From: CAYMZZ01 sp046297935
GTDB taxonomy: Bacteria > Bacteroidota > Bacteroidia > Chitinophagales > Chitinophagaceae
Length of the DNA: 64,000 nt
NCBI GenBank assembly: GCA_046297935.1
Contig: JBKBHA010000017.1
Coordinates: 13,419-77,418 of the forward strand
Direction: 5' to 3'
How positions within the stretch are numbered: position 1 is the first letter of the stretch; every line of letters begins with the position of its first letter. The notes under the pieces are model-generated. The model was not told the origin of the DNA. It searched no databases and worked only from the letters and a program-made list of their open reading frames with translations. This document shows positions 1 through 8,529 of the stretch, piece after piece. The position numbers and the translations under genes were made by a program.

Positions 1-149
1 CTTCCCCCTCCGGTTTAGAAATAGCCGAAGATGTGGCAGAACACATCAAAAATTGCGAGTTATCTGTGCTTGACAATCCCACATATCATTTATCTTCCAA
101 TGAAATTGCTAAGCCGATTATAGCCTTTCTAACCAAAGTCAATGAGTAA
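1..149 (+). CDS. C-terminal end of a probable alpha/beta hydrolase (5' end outside window)
   Basis: An open frame enters from the left edge (first full codon at base 3) and ends at TAA 147-149. The 48 or so visible residues end in NPTYHLSSNEIAKPIIAFL. This resembles the last strand, catalytic-His neighbourhood and final helix of alpha/beta hydrolases, where a pattern like GH...P..va..i..FL is usual, but no catalytic residue can be confirmed. The stop overlaps the next start (ATG at 142) by 8 bases, so the two genes are probably co-transcribed. The family assignment is weak because only the C-terminus is present. Confidence 0.45.
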   Translation, partial: SPSGLEIAEDVAEHIKNCELSVLDNPTYHLSSNEIAKPIIAFLTKVNE

Positions 150-510
150 CGCAAGCGCGGTCGTGGATTATTTAAACAGCCTGTCCCCGGAAGAAAAAAA
201 AGTGCTGGGAAAGCTCAGGAATCAAATTCTGGCACTCGTGCCTGCATTCGAAGAACGCCTGAGCCGTGGGGTACCTTTCTTTTACTACAAAGGTAAAAGA
301 GCCGTTGGCTTCAGGTCATCCAAAGCGCACCTGTCTTTTTTCATTATGGAAGGCAAAGTGATGACCGAACTTCGGAAAGAGATTGCTCATCTTGACTACT
401 CAAACACGGTTATAAGATTCAAAGCAGACCAACCTATCCCTGGCGACATTATAGAAAAACTGGTGCTGGCCAGAGTGAAGGAAATCGAAAACACTGTGAA
501 AAAGAAGTAA
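142..510 (+). CDS. DUF1801 domain-containing protein
   Basis: A 122-residue protein with the DUF1801 (YdhG-like) fold over about residues 5-115. The typical pattern is visible: LNSLSPEEKKVLGKLRNQI near the N-terminus, then a GVPFFYYKGKRAVGF segment and a hydrophobic SFFIMEG strand. Members are small cytoplasmic proteins of unsettled function; some are annotated as iron chaperones by analogy with Bacillus YdhG (Fra), but nothing here shows metal binding. It overlaps the upstream hydrolase fragment and is followed one base later by the ASCH-domain gene, so it sits in a tight operon. There is no signal peptide. Confidence 0.8.
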   Translation: MSNASAVVDYLNSLSPEEKKVLGKLRNQILALVPAFEERLSRGVPFFYYKGKRAVGFRSSKAHLSFFIMEGKVMTELRKEIAHLDYSNTVIRFKADQPIPGDIIEKLVLARVKEIENTVKKK

Positions 511-511
511 G

Positions 512-1087
512 ATGCTCTTTAAGGACGCTCACCTTAAGCAAATCAAATCAGGGACGATAAACCTTGCCTTCCGAAAATGGCACAAGCCATCGGTAAAAGC
601 CGGCACGCTAATACATACATCTGTAGGATTGATCGAAGTAAAAAGGATCACCGTCATTTTAGAAACTGAAATTACAGAAACCAACGCCATCAAAGCAGGT
701 TTTGCCTCCAGGGACCAATTATTGCAAACGTTCAAACGAAATAGCAACGGAGCCATTTACCGAATCGAAATAGGATACTATTCTGAAGATCCCAGAATAG
801 AACTGCGTGAGCAAACCATTCTGTCGGAACAGGAATATGATACCATTTTCCAGAAATTAAAAAAGCTTGACAGATTGAGTAAAAAAGGAGACTGGACCAA
901 AAAGGTATTAATGGCAATAATGGAGCATCCAAACCTCCATGCCATAGGCATATCCCAGCTTACAGGCTTTGACAAGGAATGGTTGAAGCTAAACATTAGA
1001 AAACTCAAAAATTTGGGGCTTACCATTAGCCATACCGTTGGGTATGAACTATCACCAAAAGGCAAAGTAATTGTGACAAAATTATGA
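512..1087 (+). CDS. ASCH-domain protein with a C-terminal winged-helix-like region
   Basis: A 191-residue protein. Residues 1-90 look like an ASCH domain, an RNA-binding beta-barrel related to PUA: FKDAHLKQIKSGTINLAFR at the start matches the usual opening, in which a K.G.K..t.R pattern lines the binding cleft. Residues about 125-190 (HAIGISQLTGFDKEWLKLNI, then RKLKNLGL and YELSPKGK) read like a winged helix with a short wing. The combination suggests nucleic-acid binding, perhaps in translation or RNA metabolism, but no substrate can be named. The start lies one base after the DUF1801 gene and the stop overlaps the following GNAT gene by 4 bases. Confidence 0.7.
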   Translation: MLFKDAHLKQIKSGTINLAFRKWHKPSVKAGTLIHTSVGLIEVKRITVILETEITETNAIKAGFASRDQLLQTFKRNSNGAIYRIEIGYYSEDPRIELREQTILSEQEYDTIFQKLKKLDRLSKKGDWTKKVLMAIMEHPNLHAIGISQLTGFDKEWLKLNIRKLKNLGLTISHTVGYELSPKGKVIVTKL

Positions 1088-1560
1088 ACAGTGTACAGCT
1101 AAGAAAAACTACATTGAACGACCTGCCTCTTTTGTTCGAATTTCAACTTGATAAAGAAGCCAATTTTTTAGCGGCTTTCAATCCCGCTAATTTTAACGAT
1201 AAAGAAGCGTACCTAAATAAACATGCCAGGCTATTGGGCGACCATAAGGTCAATAATCAAACCATACTTTTCAATAACAAAATTGTTGGAAGTACCGCCA
1301 AATTTGAAATGGACGGACATAGCGAAATCACCTACTGGATAGACCGTAAGTTCTGGGGCAAAGGAATTGCAACCACTGCGCTTAAATTGTTCTTACAAGT
1401 TGAAAGAAGCAGACCATTAACTGGTCGTGTAGCATTTGACAATTTTGGTTCCCAAAAGGTTCTGGAGCGTTGCGGCTTTGAAAGAATTGGCTCAAACATT
1501 AGCTTTGCAAATGCCCGTCAAAAAGAAATAGAAGAATACATTTACAAACTGTCGGCATAA
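1084..1560 (+). CDS. GNAT family N-acetyltransferase (RimJ/RimL-like)
   Basis: A 158-residue GNAT enzyme, expected to move an acetyl group from acetyl-CoA to an amine. The acetyl-CoA-binding motif A is visible at about residues 88-100 (RKFWGKGIATTAL). The downstream NFGSQKVLERCGFERIG segment is the usual N.aS..vleK.GF signature of the RimJ/RimL-like branch. Length is normal for the family. ATGA-type overlap with the ASCH gene indicates translational coupling. The acceptor substrate is unknown; these families include resistance, ribosomal-protein and small-molecule acetylases. Confidence 0.85.
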   Translation: MNSVQLRKTTLNDLPLLFEFQLDKEANFLAAFNPANFNDKEAYLNKHARLLGDHKVNNQTILFNNKIVGSTAKFEMDGHSEITYWIDRKFWGKGIATTALKLFLQVERSRPLTGRVAFDNFGSQKVLERCGFERIGSNISFANARQKEIEEYIYKLSA

Positions 1561-1597
1561 AAACCTTATCCACCAACTCAATAGAAAGATAAGTGCG

Positions 1598-2116
1598 ATG
1601 AAAACATTCAGCGTCTCCAATACATCGATGCAGGATTATGAGCAAATAACCCGGCTTTTCGAAGACGCAATTAGATTGCAGGGTCAAAACGGGTACAAAG
1701 TGTGGGAAGGCATCGATGCAAACGCGTTGCAGAAAGACATTGAAAATGGCTTACAGTTCAAAATTCACTACGAACAAGATATCGTGTGCATTTTCAGCAT
1801 CCAGTACAACGACCCTTTTATCTGGCATAGCCGAGACCAAAATGATGCTATTTATTTACACAGAATTGTAACGAACCCCATTTTTAAAGGTCAACGAATT
1901 TTTAACAGGGTATTGACCTGGGCTATTCAATTTGCTAAACAAAACAACAAAACGTATTTGCGAATGGATACCTGGGCAGACAACCATCAGCTTATTGATT
2001 ACTACAAAACGTTCGGCTTTCGATTTGTAGAAAATTACCAGACAACGGCCACTGAAGAATTACCTCTTCAAAACCGTAACATTAACGTTGCTTTATTGGA
2101 GTTGACGGTTGAATAA
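1598..2116 (+). CDS. GNAT family N-acetyltransferase
   Basis: A 172-residue GNAT protein of a different subgroup from its neighbour. The core beta4-alpha3 region is at about residues 86-115, with IVTNPIFKGQRIFNRVLTWA replacing the textbook Q/RxxGxG/A loop. The late GNAT motif is LIDYYKTFGFRFVENYQ near residue 132. It acts in the cytoplasm and its acceptor cannot be predicted. It starts 37 bases after the previous GNAT gene, so it probably belongs to the same transcript. Two unrelated GNAT genes side by side are typical of an accessory region. Confidence 0.85.
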   Translation: MKTFSVSNTSMQDYEQITRLFEDAIRLQGQNGYKVWEGIDANALQKDIENGLQFKIHYEQDIVCIFSIQYNDPFIWHSRDQNDAIYLHRIVTNPIFKGQRIFNRVLTWAIQFAKQNNKTYLRMDTWADNHQLIDYYKTFGFRFVENYQTTATEELPLQNRNINVALLELTVE

Positions 2117-2138
2117 CTACATTTAACAGCCTGATACA

Positions 2139-3050
2139 TTGAGTGCAAAAATAAAAACATACCACACAGCGGAGTTTCGGGACAAATTTCTCGACCGCAG
2201 TCCACGTGTTGACAGTTTATTCAAACAAAATTTTGAAAATTTCTTTTGCCTTAAAATTGAAGATGTAAAAAATCATACAAAATTTCCGGTACCACCGTCC
2301 AAAGAAAATTGCCATACTATAATTTTTATTACTGCTGGTATTTACAAACACTTTGTTGGCTTTAGTAAAGTAACCGCTGTAAAAGACGAAGTTATCTGCA
2401 CAGCAGCAGGACAAATTTTCTCCATAGACGAGATACCAGAAGATACGACAGGATTTACCTGTCATTTTCATCCAAACATTCTGGTTGGAAAATTCGGCAA
2501 AAATGACCTTCTCAATCAATATCAATTTCTGAAAGTTTGGGGGAAACCTCATATTCCCCTTGGAAACACAAACAGTAAGTTTGTTAATAATATTTTTAGC
2601 AGACTTCATTTCGAATACTCAGCAAATGGAATTAAAAACCTTGAGATTATTCAGGCATACTTATTCGCACTGATTGTTGAAATTAATACCTGCTACCAAT
2701 CAGAATCAAAAGAAATTTACAGCGCATCTAATATTATCGCAAAAAAATTTAAAGAGCTCCTTTTTTCGAGTAAAGCGCAACATAAAGTGAGCGAGTATGC
2801 CGAACAACTGAATATTACCCCGAATCACTTGAACAAATGTGTAAAGGGCGCTACGGGTAAATCGCCTGCAAAATGGATAACTGAAACAGTTGTAACAGAA
2901 GCAAAATATTTGCTTTACCAGACCGACTTAACTATAAATGAAATCGCAATAGAAGTTGGACATTTTGATCAATCCTACTTTACAAGGCTATTCAAAAAAA
3001 TTGAGGGCATAACTCCGCACGAGTATAGAAAATTGATTGAAAAGTCCTAA
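2139..3050 (+). CDS. AraC family transcriptional regulator
   Basis: A 303-residue regulator. The C-terminal 100 residues hold the two helix-turn-helix motifs of AraC proteins: VSEYAEQLNITPNHLNKCVK near residue 217, then TINEIAIEVGHFDQSYFTRL and FKKIEGITPHEYRK. Residues 1-150 look like a cupin-type sensory domain found in Bacteroidota AraC proteins. The start is TTG at 2139; no in-frame ATG lies near the N-terminus, so a rare start is the best reading. It probably controls neighbouring genes such as the following membrane proteins, but no operator is evident. Confidence 0.85.
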   Translation: MSAKIKTYHTAEFRDKFLDRSPRVDSLFKQNFENFFCLKIEDVKNHTKFPVPPSKENCHTIIFITAGIYKHFVGFSKVTAVKDEVICTAAGQIFSIDEIPEDTTGFTCHFHPNILVGKFGKNDLLNQYQFLKVWGKPHIPLGNTNSKFVNNIFSRLHFEYSANGIKNLEIIQAYLFALIVEINTCYQSESKEIYSASNIIAKKFKELLFSSKAQHKVSEYAEQLNITPNHLNKCVKGATGKSPAKWITETVVTEAKYLLYQTDLTINEIAIEVGHFDQSYFTRLFKKIEGITPHEYRKLIEKS

Positions 3051-3146
3051 AATCAGCGAAATTAATACTAACTCAAAAATCAGATTTCGTTGACCTTTGC
3101 ATAGCTCGAACAGCAGGAAGCTAAATATTGGCTTCTGCACAATTAT

Positions 3147-3611
3147 ATGTACTATACACTTCTTGTTTTACATTCTGCATTCCGTTGGCTCGTACTCGCT
3201 TCTTTACTGCTTGCCATTTACAAAGCATTCGTTGGTCATTACCAAAACAGACCATTTACCAAATTGGACAATCTTATCCGACATTGGACGGCCACAATTG
3301 CTCATACACAACTTATCATTGGCATTATTCTTTACATCAAAAGCCCGGTCATCCAACACTTCTGGAACAATTTCAGTGAATCCATTAAAAATATAGACAC
3401 AGCATTTTTCGGGCTTTATCATTTGCTGCTGATGATAACCTCCGTGGTACTTGTTACAATTGGCTCCGCATTAGCGAAACGCAAACCGAATGATCAGGAA
3501 AAATTCAAAACAATTCTATTCTGGTTTAGCCTGACATTACTAATGATCCTCATCGCCATTCCCTGGCCATTTATGCCTTGGGCCAACAGACCTTATTTTA
3601 GAACATTTTAG
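3147..3611 (+). CDS. Four-helix membrane protein, function unknown
   Basis: A 154-residue inner-membrane protein with four predicted helices (about 1-25, 50-70, 86-106 and 125-142). It opens with MYYTLLVLHSAFRWLVL and has histidines in or near helices 1 to 3, a layout that leads some databases to call such proteins cytochrome-b-like; haem binding is not shown. The gene is followed one base later by a DUF3817 membrane protein, and a third small gene overlaps that, so 3147-4148 looks like one operon. An imperfect box resembling a -7 element (GACCTTTG) lies near 3090. Confidence 0.65.
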   Translation: MYYTLLVLHSAFRWLVLASLLLAIYKAFVGHYQNRPFTKLDNLIRHWTATIAHTQLIIGIILYIKSPVIQHFWNNFSESIKNIDTAFFGLYHLLLMITSVVLVTIGSALAKRKPNDQEKFKTILFWFSLTLLMILIAIPWPFMPWANRPYFRTF

Positions 3612-3612
3612 T

Positions 3613-3939
3613 ATGAAAAAGTATTTCACAACATCATTGGGGCGATTGCGACTAACCGCCATTCTAGAAGGTATCACGCTTTTATGCATGGTATTTGTTA
3701 CGGTCCCTCTGCGAATATTTTATGGCGTCAATACGTTTTCGAATATTTTAGGACCAGTTCACGGTTGTCTTTTTCTACTTTTTATATTCAATACTTTACG
3801 CTTTGCCATTGAAAACGGTTGGAAATTCAGGCAAACAACCTGGAAGGTTCTAATCGCTTGTATAATCCCTTTTGGTACTTTCTACGTCGATTACAAAATA
3901 TTAAAGCCACTAGAAACCGCTGAAAACACAATGCTATGA
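3613..3939 (+). CDS. DUF3817 domain-containing membrane protein
   Basis: A 108-residue integral membrane protein with the DUF3817 pattern: an N-terminal GRLRLTAILEGITLLCMVF helix, a GPVHGCLFLLFIFNTLRFA helix, and a third helix with PFGTFYVDYKIL at its end. The family is widespread in Bacteria, and members often sit beside transport or lipid genes; no function is established. It is packed one base after the four-helix membrane protein and overlaps the next gene by 4 bases, so the three are probably translated together. Confidence 0.85.
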   Translation: MKKYFTTSLGRLRLTAILEGITLLCMVFVTVPLRIFYGVNTFSNILGPVHGCLFLLFIFNTLRFAIENGWKFRQTTWKVLIACIIPFGTFYVDYKILKPLETAENTML

Positions 3940-4148
3940 TTTATGTGTTTAAAACAACCGTAAAGACGAAAAAGGCTGTCAGGCAAATAGCACCGAAATT
4001 AAACGCCCAGTTACCAACGTGTAGATGGAACTTCGACCTTGCAGATTGCGACAATATCTTGCGAATTGACAGCAAAATTGAGGTTTCGGAAATAGCAAAG
4101 AGACTGCTTCAGGAAAATGGCTTCGACTGTGTGGAGCTTGCTGACTAA
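3936..4148 (+). CDS. Small conserved protein of unknown function
   Basis: A 70-residue protein beginning MIYVFKTTVKTKKAVRQIAP. Its predicted beta-alpha-beta-beta-alpha-beta order and size recall heavy-metal-associated or ACT-like small folds (K...V..I.P.L......W.FDL.D.DNILRI), but the CxxC metal motif is absent. It overlaps the DUF3817 gene by 4 bases, so it is a real, co-translated gene and not a chance frame. Function unknown. Confidence 0.65.
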   Translation: MIYVFKTTVKTKKAVRQIAPKLNAQLPTCRWNFDLADCDNILRIDSKIEVSEIAKRLLQENGFDCVELAD

Positions 4149-4308
4149 TACGGACAACAAAATGGCTGCCGATAACAACATTTTGTCTTTATGGCGGGCG
4201 ACGCGCTTCTTACCCATATTTGCACTAAATTCGAACTGTCTGGTTCGTGTCATGTTTAATGAGAGTAAAACCGCCACTACACCAAGCCGACCACCGTTAG
4301 CTTCAACA

Positions 4309-4745
4309 CAACAAAACTCTGCTCCTGTTTTATACTTTAGGTACTCATCTACTCTTGTATCTCTTTGGTTATAAATCGCTCCGAAATTTGAATGTTTATA
4401 TTATTTGGATTTTGATATCGTTAGCCCATCTTTTTGCCTACTTTGAACTGAGGGACATTCGTGAATTACATTACGCTCGAGGACACGCATCAACCGGCCT
4501 TCGAAATACTATAATATTGCTATTACTTTTTCAAATCCTGAGAATTGTAAGTGTAAAGACACAGAAACAAGAATTAGTTGCACCGACAGTAAGCGGAAAG
4601 ACGGACATGTTTGAGGGCAGGACAGTACCTTTAGTTGACTTTGCGCTTTTTGCGGTTTATTATGCAACGGCAATTATGTTAAATGTATAGTGAACTTCGT
4701 GAGCAGCGAAAGCATGAAATCAAATTTGGAATTTATCTTCACCGC
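4309..4745 (+). pseudogene. Truncated copy 1 of a duplicated membrane-protein gene
   Basis: This stretch is a diverged duplicate of 7381-7806. The open part (4355-4690, TTG start, 111 codons) encodes two to three hydrophobic helices and ends YYATAIMLNV, differing from copy 2 at only a minority of positions. The first half of the gene, present at copy 2, is missing here, and an 8-base insertion lies at about 4348-4355. The similarity continues about 50 bases past the stop. Copy 1 has no ATG at the place where copy 2 has one. It is therefore probably a gene remnant, though a short functional membrane protein cannot be excluded. Confidence 0.6.
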
Positions 4746-4768
4746 TGTATGTTTAACCATACATAATT

Positions 4769-5338
4769 ATGAGAACGCTTTTGATCGCTTTATTGGTCTT
4801 TCTTTCAATAAACTCTCCTGCACAAGACAGTTTACGAGGCCGAGTTCTTTCCGTCATTGACAGCACGGCAATTCCTCATTTTTCAATAAGGATCAATAAA
4901 AAAAGTATAATTACAACTGACGCCGAGGGAAATTTTTGTATACCTATAAAAAATGGAAAGTTAAGGCTGGCTTCAATTTTTAGATTTCACGGCTTTGATA
5001 CCACGATATTCCGAAAACCTGGCGAGCGCCTTCTTCTGTATTCGGCTAAATATTACGACTCGGCGCTAGCCCATTATGACCTTCAACATGCTACCGTTCT
5101 TCTTTTCTGTGGAGTATCAATTGCTCCAATGGCCCCGTTGAAATCAGATAAGGAATTTGAAAACAAGTACAAAGTCCGCTACTACATTGTCGGCGACTTT
5201 TTGCCGTCCTCTGTTGCCCAGATGACCTCTTATAATTTGGTTGTAGCAGATTACCTCGACAGACGATATGGAAAAAAATGGCGATCGGAATTAAGGAGTG
5301 ACGTATTAGGCATTTTCAGACCTGCCAGCAGCCAATAA
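4769..5338 (+). CDS. Secreted carboxypeptidase-regulatory-like domain protein
   Basis: A 189-residue protein with a signal peptide (residues 1 to about 18, ending SPAQ). Next is a CarboxypepD-regulatory-like/CNA-B-like beta-sandwich: LRGRVLSVIDSTAIPHFSI, TDAEGNFCIPI and a HGFDTTIF strand over about 22-90. This domain is common in Bacteroidota periplasmic and TonB-plug proteins. The C-terminal 70 residues (VADYLDRRYGKKWRSELRSDV) form a helical tail often seen in short Bacteroidota exported proteins of unknown role. It has no sorting signal or lipobox, so it is likely free in the periplasm. Confidence 0.7.
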   Translation: MRTLLIALLVFLSINSPAQDSLRGRVLSVIDSTAIPHFSIRINKKSIITTDAEGNFCIPIKNGKLRLASIFRFHGFDTTIFRKPGERLLLYSAKYYDSALAHYDLQHATVLLFCGVSIAPMAPLKSDKEFENKYKVRYYIVGDFLPSSVAQMTSYNLVVADYLDRRYGKKWRSELRSDVLGIFRPASSQ

Positions 5339-5723
5339 TCCTTTGGCATCAGTGAGCAAGGGCGAAAAAGTAGTCAGTACTAAATCTAATTTTAACCAGC
5401 TTCGTTTCTTCCGACCAGTATTGCCGAGTAGCGTAATTGATAGGAAGGCGTTGTAACTTTATCCAGACGCGGCGTCGCCGGTCTGGACAAGTCCAGCGAA
5501 GTTTCGCCGGTCTGGGTAGGCCCTCGCTGCTTCGGCGGCTGGACTGGACAGAGGCAACAGCGGCAGGCGAAAAATAGAATTCCTGCACATAACAATGGTA
5601 GGACGTCTGGTCAGTTGTTGATTCAAGGCCGGCAAAAAATCCAAGACTCAATTCCGCCGGACAAACTGAAATACTCTATCTTTCACAGCAAGTAAAAATT
5701 TATAACCCACTTTGAAGTCACAC
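5339..5723. other. Non-coding stretch with a GC-rich, hairpin-rich patch
   Basis: No credible gene is seen. The patch at about 5460-5570 is much richer in G+C than its surroundings. It repeats CGCCGGTCTGG twice and holds short inverted repeats such as CTGGAC-AA-GTCCAG, and TCCAGAC paired with GTCTGGA. Frames open on the minus strand across it are low-complexity artefacts. It may be the folded remnant of a mobile or recombination site, but no family can be named. Confidence 0.4.
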
Positions 5724-6341
5724 ATGATAAATATAGTTTTCATTTGGTTGTTAAATGCCTCATGCAGCACGACGCCGGGCAAACAAGACAAAATGGAGTT
5801 GGAAGATATTTCCGCCTCCGACAACTCAAATACAACCTCGCTGGTTGTTCATCCACTCGACACTACAATCATTTTAACGAGTCTTACCAGGACAAATTAT
5901 ACCGGACCAGCTCTAACAAATTCTCTCGCAAAGAAAATTCTCTTTTCATATTTTGAGTCAAAAGACTATTTCACCTCAGATAATTTGGCAGATTCGGCGA
6001 ACCTCACTGGCCTTGATGCTGATAAGCTTAGTGTTACCTACGACACGATTTACACTGTGGATTTAAATGGTAATGAAAGTTTGGATGCAGTAATTAGTTA
6101 TTGGTTGACGCCGCGCGGTGCAAGTGGCCATTGCTGGCAACCGCACAAAGCGGTAATTTCGGACACCGATAAAGGATATCGGATAACAAATGAAGAATTT
6201 ATTCCCGAGAATTTCGCCATTGACAGTATTGTAACCAAAGATCACATTGTGACAATTTATGGCTACGAGCACGACTGCGGAGACCATGAAGTTTTGCGAA
6301 ACTTTAGGGTGAGGATAGATAGCGAATCAAATAATGACTGA
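5724..6341 (+). CDS. Putative lipoprotein, function unknown
   Basis: A 205-residue exported protein. The ATG at 5724 is preferred over an in-frame TTG at 5712 because it gives a compact signal peptide (MINIVFIWLLNAS) ending in a lipobox Cys (LNAS-C). After the Cys is a linker rich in Ser, Thr and Asp, then a globular region with YDTIYTVDLNGNESLDAVIS, an EF-hand-like or VCBS-like Asp-rich turn, and three further Cys residues. It should be anchored in the inner or outer membrane facing the periplasm. No family was recognised. Confidence 0.65.
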   Translation: MINIVFIWLLNASCSTTPGKQDKMELEDISASDNSNTTSLVVHPLDTTIILTSLTRTNYTGPALTNSLAKKILFSYFESKDYFTSDNLADSANLTGLDADKLSVTYDTIYTVDLNGNESLDAVISYWLTPRGASGHCWQPHKAVISDTDKGYRITNEEFIPENFAIDSIVTKDHIVTIYGYEHDCGDHEVLRNFRVRIDSESNND

Positions 6342-6412
6342 CCTAACCAGCGCGTCCAAGTTTCGTGTGCAGCATTAGTTGTACAAGGATCGACTAATTG
6401 ATATACAAGCCA

Positions 6413-7171
6413 ATGACATCCACTCCTCACATAACAATCTATCCTGAAGGCAACTTTGACTACAGTCCGTTTGGGGATTCGATGGTCAGGGCCACGCTTA
6501 TATTTTCGAAGCATCTTGGCTATAACAAATCCCTTGCCCGAAAGAGAGTCAATATTCATTTGGGTAACGAAGACCGGATTCATACGGATGGGAGTATTAA
6601 GTCAATCTGGGTTAAAAGCAACATAGAAACAGCTACTCAAAACAGCGATCTTACCAGGATCGAAGTTTTCTTAAAAATCATTCATACTTCACTAGTGACC
6701 ATTGGGAAGATGGAAGGATGGGATACAAGTTCCTTTGAAAAGGCTTATTCGCTGTCTTTGGCAGACAAAGGCAATTTTGTCTGGTACTCCAAACCCGTAG
6801 CCAACAAGAGCCGAACGCTAAAAGCAAGAATCAGAATTTCTCTTGACAAAGATGGCAAAGTTCCGATAGTTGCTGAATTTTTCGACAGTAAGTTGAATTA
6901 TCAATTTGAAATATTGATTATCGATACATTTTTACATTTTGTTGACGGGCAAAACGTTTTTGAGAAACCTGTCTGGCTGGATGATGAAAACTTTGGCTTT
7001 AAATTTCTAAACTCTCAATTATTGGTTTTCGCAAATGCAATTGCAAGAGGATCGAATATCCATGTTACGGAAAAAGACTGGAACCGAGTACAAATAGAAG
7101 GTCGATTAAGACAACTTACCTATCGGCGATTCTCAAACGATAAAGAATTTGCGGAATGCGCAAACAAATAG
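6413..7171 (+). CDS. Hypothetical protein
   Basis: A 252-residue cytoplasmic protein, starting at the ATG at 6413 (MTSTPHITIYPEG) rather than the in-frame TTG at 6398. No signal peptide, membrane helix or recognisable catalytic motif is seen. The sequence alternates beta-rich segments (KARIRISLDKDGKVPIVAEF) with helices, as in many contact-dependent immunity proteins and other small accessory proteins, but this is only a structural resemblance. It stands alone between a lipoprotein and the duplicated membrane gene. Function unknown. Confidence 0.6.
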   Translation: MTSTPHITIYPEGNFDYSPFGDSMVRATLIFSKHLGYNKSLARKRVNIHLGNEDRIHTDGSIKSIWVKSNIETATQNSDLTRIEVFLKIIHTSLVTIGKMEGWDTSSFEKAYSLSLADKGNFVWYSKPVANKSRTLKARIRISLDKDGKVPIVAEFFDSKLNYQFEILIIDTFLHFVDGQNVFEKPVWLDDENFGFKFLNSQLLVFANAIARGSNIHVTEKDWNRVQIEGRLRQLTYRRFSNDKEFAECANK

Positions 7172-7258
7172 ATCTGCATACAGAAGATCAGCAGCGGCCA
7201 CTTGCTGAACCAACATGCCCCGAAATCGCGAATCTCTTAGTTTGATGTGACAAATTTC

Positions 7259-7754
7259 ATGCTTCAACGACTCTTTTATTTCGAAAAGCTTGCCAGGTGG
7301 GACAAAATTTCAATCGCCTTTTATTTGGCGCTTACGGCTATCTGTGGTTATTACTTTCTGTATCACAATAACTACGCTAGCAACAAAACTCTTCTTCTGT
7401 TTTATACTTTAGGTACTCATGTATCTCTTTGGTTATAAATCGCTCCGAAATTTAAATGTTTATATTGTTTGGATTTTGATATCGTTTGCCCATCTTTTTG
7501 CCTACCTTGAACTAAAGGACATTCCTGAATTACAATACGTTCGAGGACACGCATCCACTGGCCTTCGAAATACTATAATATTGCTATTATTATTTCAAAT
7601 CCTGAGAATTGTAAGTTTAAAGACACAGAAACAAGAACTGGTTGCACCGACAATAGGCGGAAAGACGGACATGTTTGAGGGCAGGACAGTAACTTTAGTT
7701 GACTTTGCCCTTTTTGTGGTTTATTATGCAACGGCAATTATGTTAAATGTATAA
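7259..7754 (+). pseudogene. Copy 2 of the duplicated membrane-protein gene, frame-broken
   Basis: Two overlapping frames together look like one membrane protein of about 164 residues. The first (ATG 7259 to TAA 7438) encodes MLQRLFYFEKLARWDKIS, then two hydrophobic helices. The second (ATG 7419 to 7754) continues with YKSLRNLNVYIVWILISF and two more helices. Joining them requires skipping one base near 7435 (CTTTGGTTATAAATC). Copy 1 at 4355 carries the same break, so it predates the duplication or is tolerated. It could instead be two short genes, or a site of +1 frameshifting. Function unknown. Confidence 0.55.
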
Positions 7755-7849
7755 TGGCTTCGTCTGCAACAGCGGCATAAAAATCAAATTTGGAATACAT
7801 CTTCACCATTAGTCCTTTAACAATATTCGAAAAAACTAACAAAGCCAAT

Positions 7850-8446
7850 ATGACTACAAAAATACTACACCTGGTTGTTTGCATTTTCAATTTGACCAAT
7901 GCCTTCAGCCAGGAACAACTTTGGTTAAAACAGACTAAAGTATCTGAGGCAATAGCATTTGAAAAGGAAATCAATGCAAATCCCCAATTCCTGTCGCAAA
8001 ACGTTTCACTTTCAAAAAGTTTCTATCCCTTAGCAGACAAGTACCCTGTCGCAAATCCCATCATTGTACAAAGAGAACCCCTGGGCTACCTGCCGTTGTA
8101 TGTAGAGTACTTTTACACTCCTCAGGATTCCATAATTCGTCTTATATCATTTGACTGGGAAAAAGATCTGTACGGCAACTTTTTCGACAAACAAAAAATA
8201 TGGAAGGAAGAAGCGAAAAAATTCGGCGCCTACAACAAGGAATATGAACGAATAAAAAGCATGTTAGTAGTGCAATTGGGAGCTCCATCTGAAACTGATA
8301 GTGACGCAAAGGAAGTGAGTTCTGAAAACGGAAACTATTTTACCAGAAACACCATATGGGAAACAGAGGACCTATACGCCAATCTGAATATGATCTTCGC
8401 TTCAATGACCTATAGGGTTCGACTAACGGTTTACTGGAAGAAATGA
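7850..8446 (+). CDS. Hypothetical exported protein
   Basis: A 198-residue protein. The start at ATG 7850 gives a clear signal peptide (MTTKILHLVVCIFNLTNAFSQ), whereas the longer TTG-initiated frame would bury it. The mature part is rich in aromatic and charged residues (PLYVEYFYTPQDSIIRLISF, then KIWKEEAKKFGAYN), a pattern of small periplasmic proteins in Bacteroidota. No domain was recognised. It begins about 45 bases after the duplicated block ends. Confidence 0.65.
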   Translation: MTTKILHLVVCIFNLTNAFSQEQLWLKQTKVSEAIAFEKEINANPQFLSQNVSLSKSFYPLADKYPVANPIIVQREPLGYLPLYVEYFYTPQDSIIRLISFDWEKDLYGNFFDKQKIWKEEAKKFGAYNKEYERIKSMLVVQLGAPSETDSDAKEVSSENGNYFTRNTIWETEDLYANLNMIFASMTYRVRLTVYWKK

Positions 8447-8529
8447 TTGCAACTTAAATACAAAAGCACGCATTCCGTCGAGCAATCAGCCGAAATTAGC
8501 GCCAATTATCACAGTAAACAGCAACGTAG

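Noticed and set aside
3097..3396. Alternative frames over the four-helix membrane gene
   Set aside because: They overlap the gene at 3147-3611, which has helices and a tightly packed downstream partner; the alternatives have no family character.
5349..5651. Minus-strand genes in the 5.4-kb gap
   Set aside because: Three overlapping frames are open because of GC-rich, repetitive DNA; the peptides are low-complexity.
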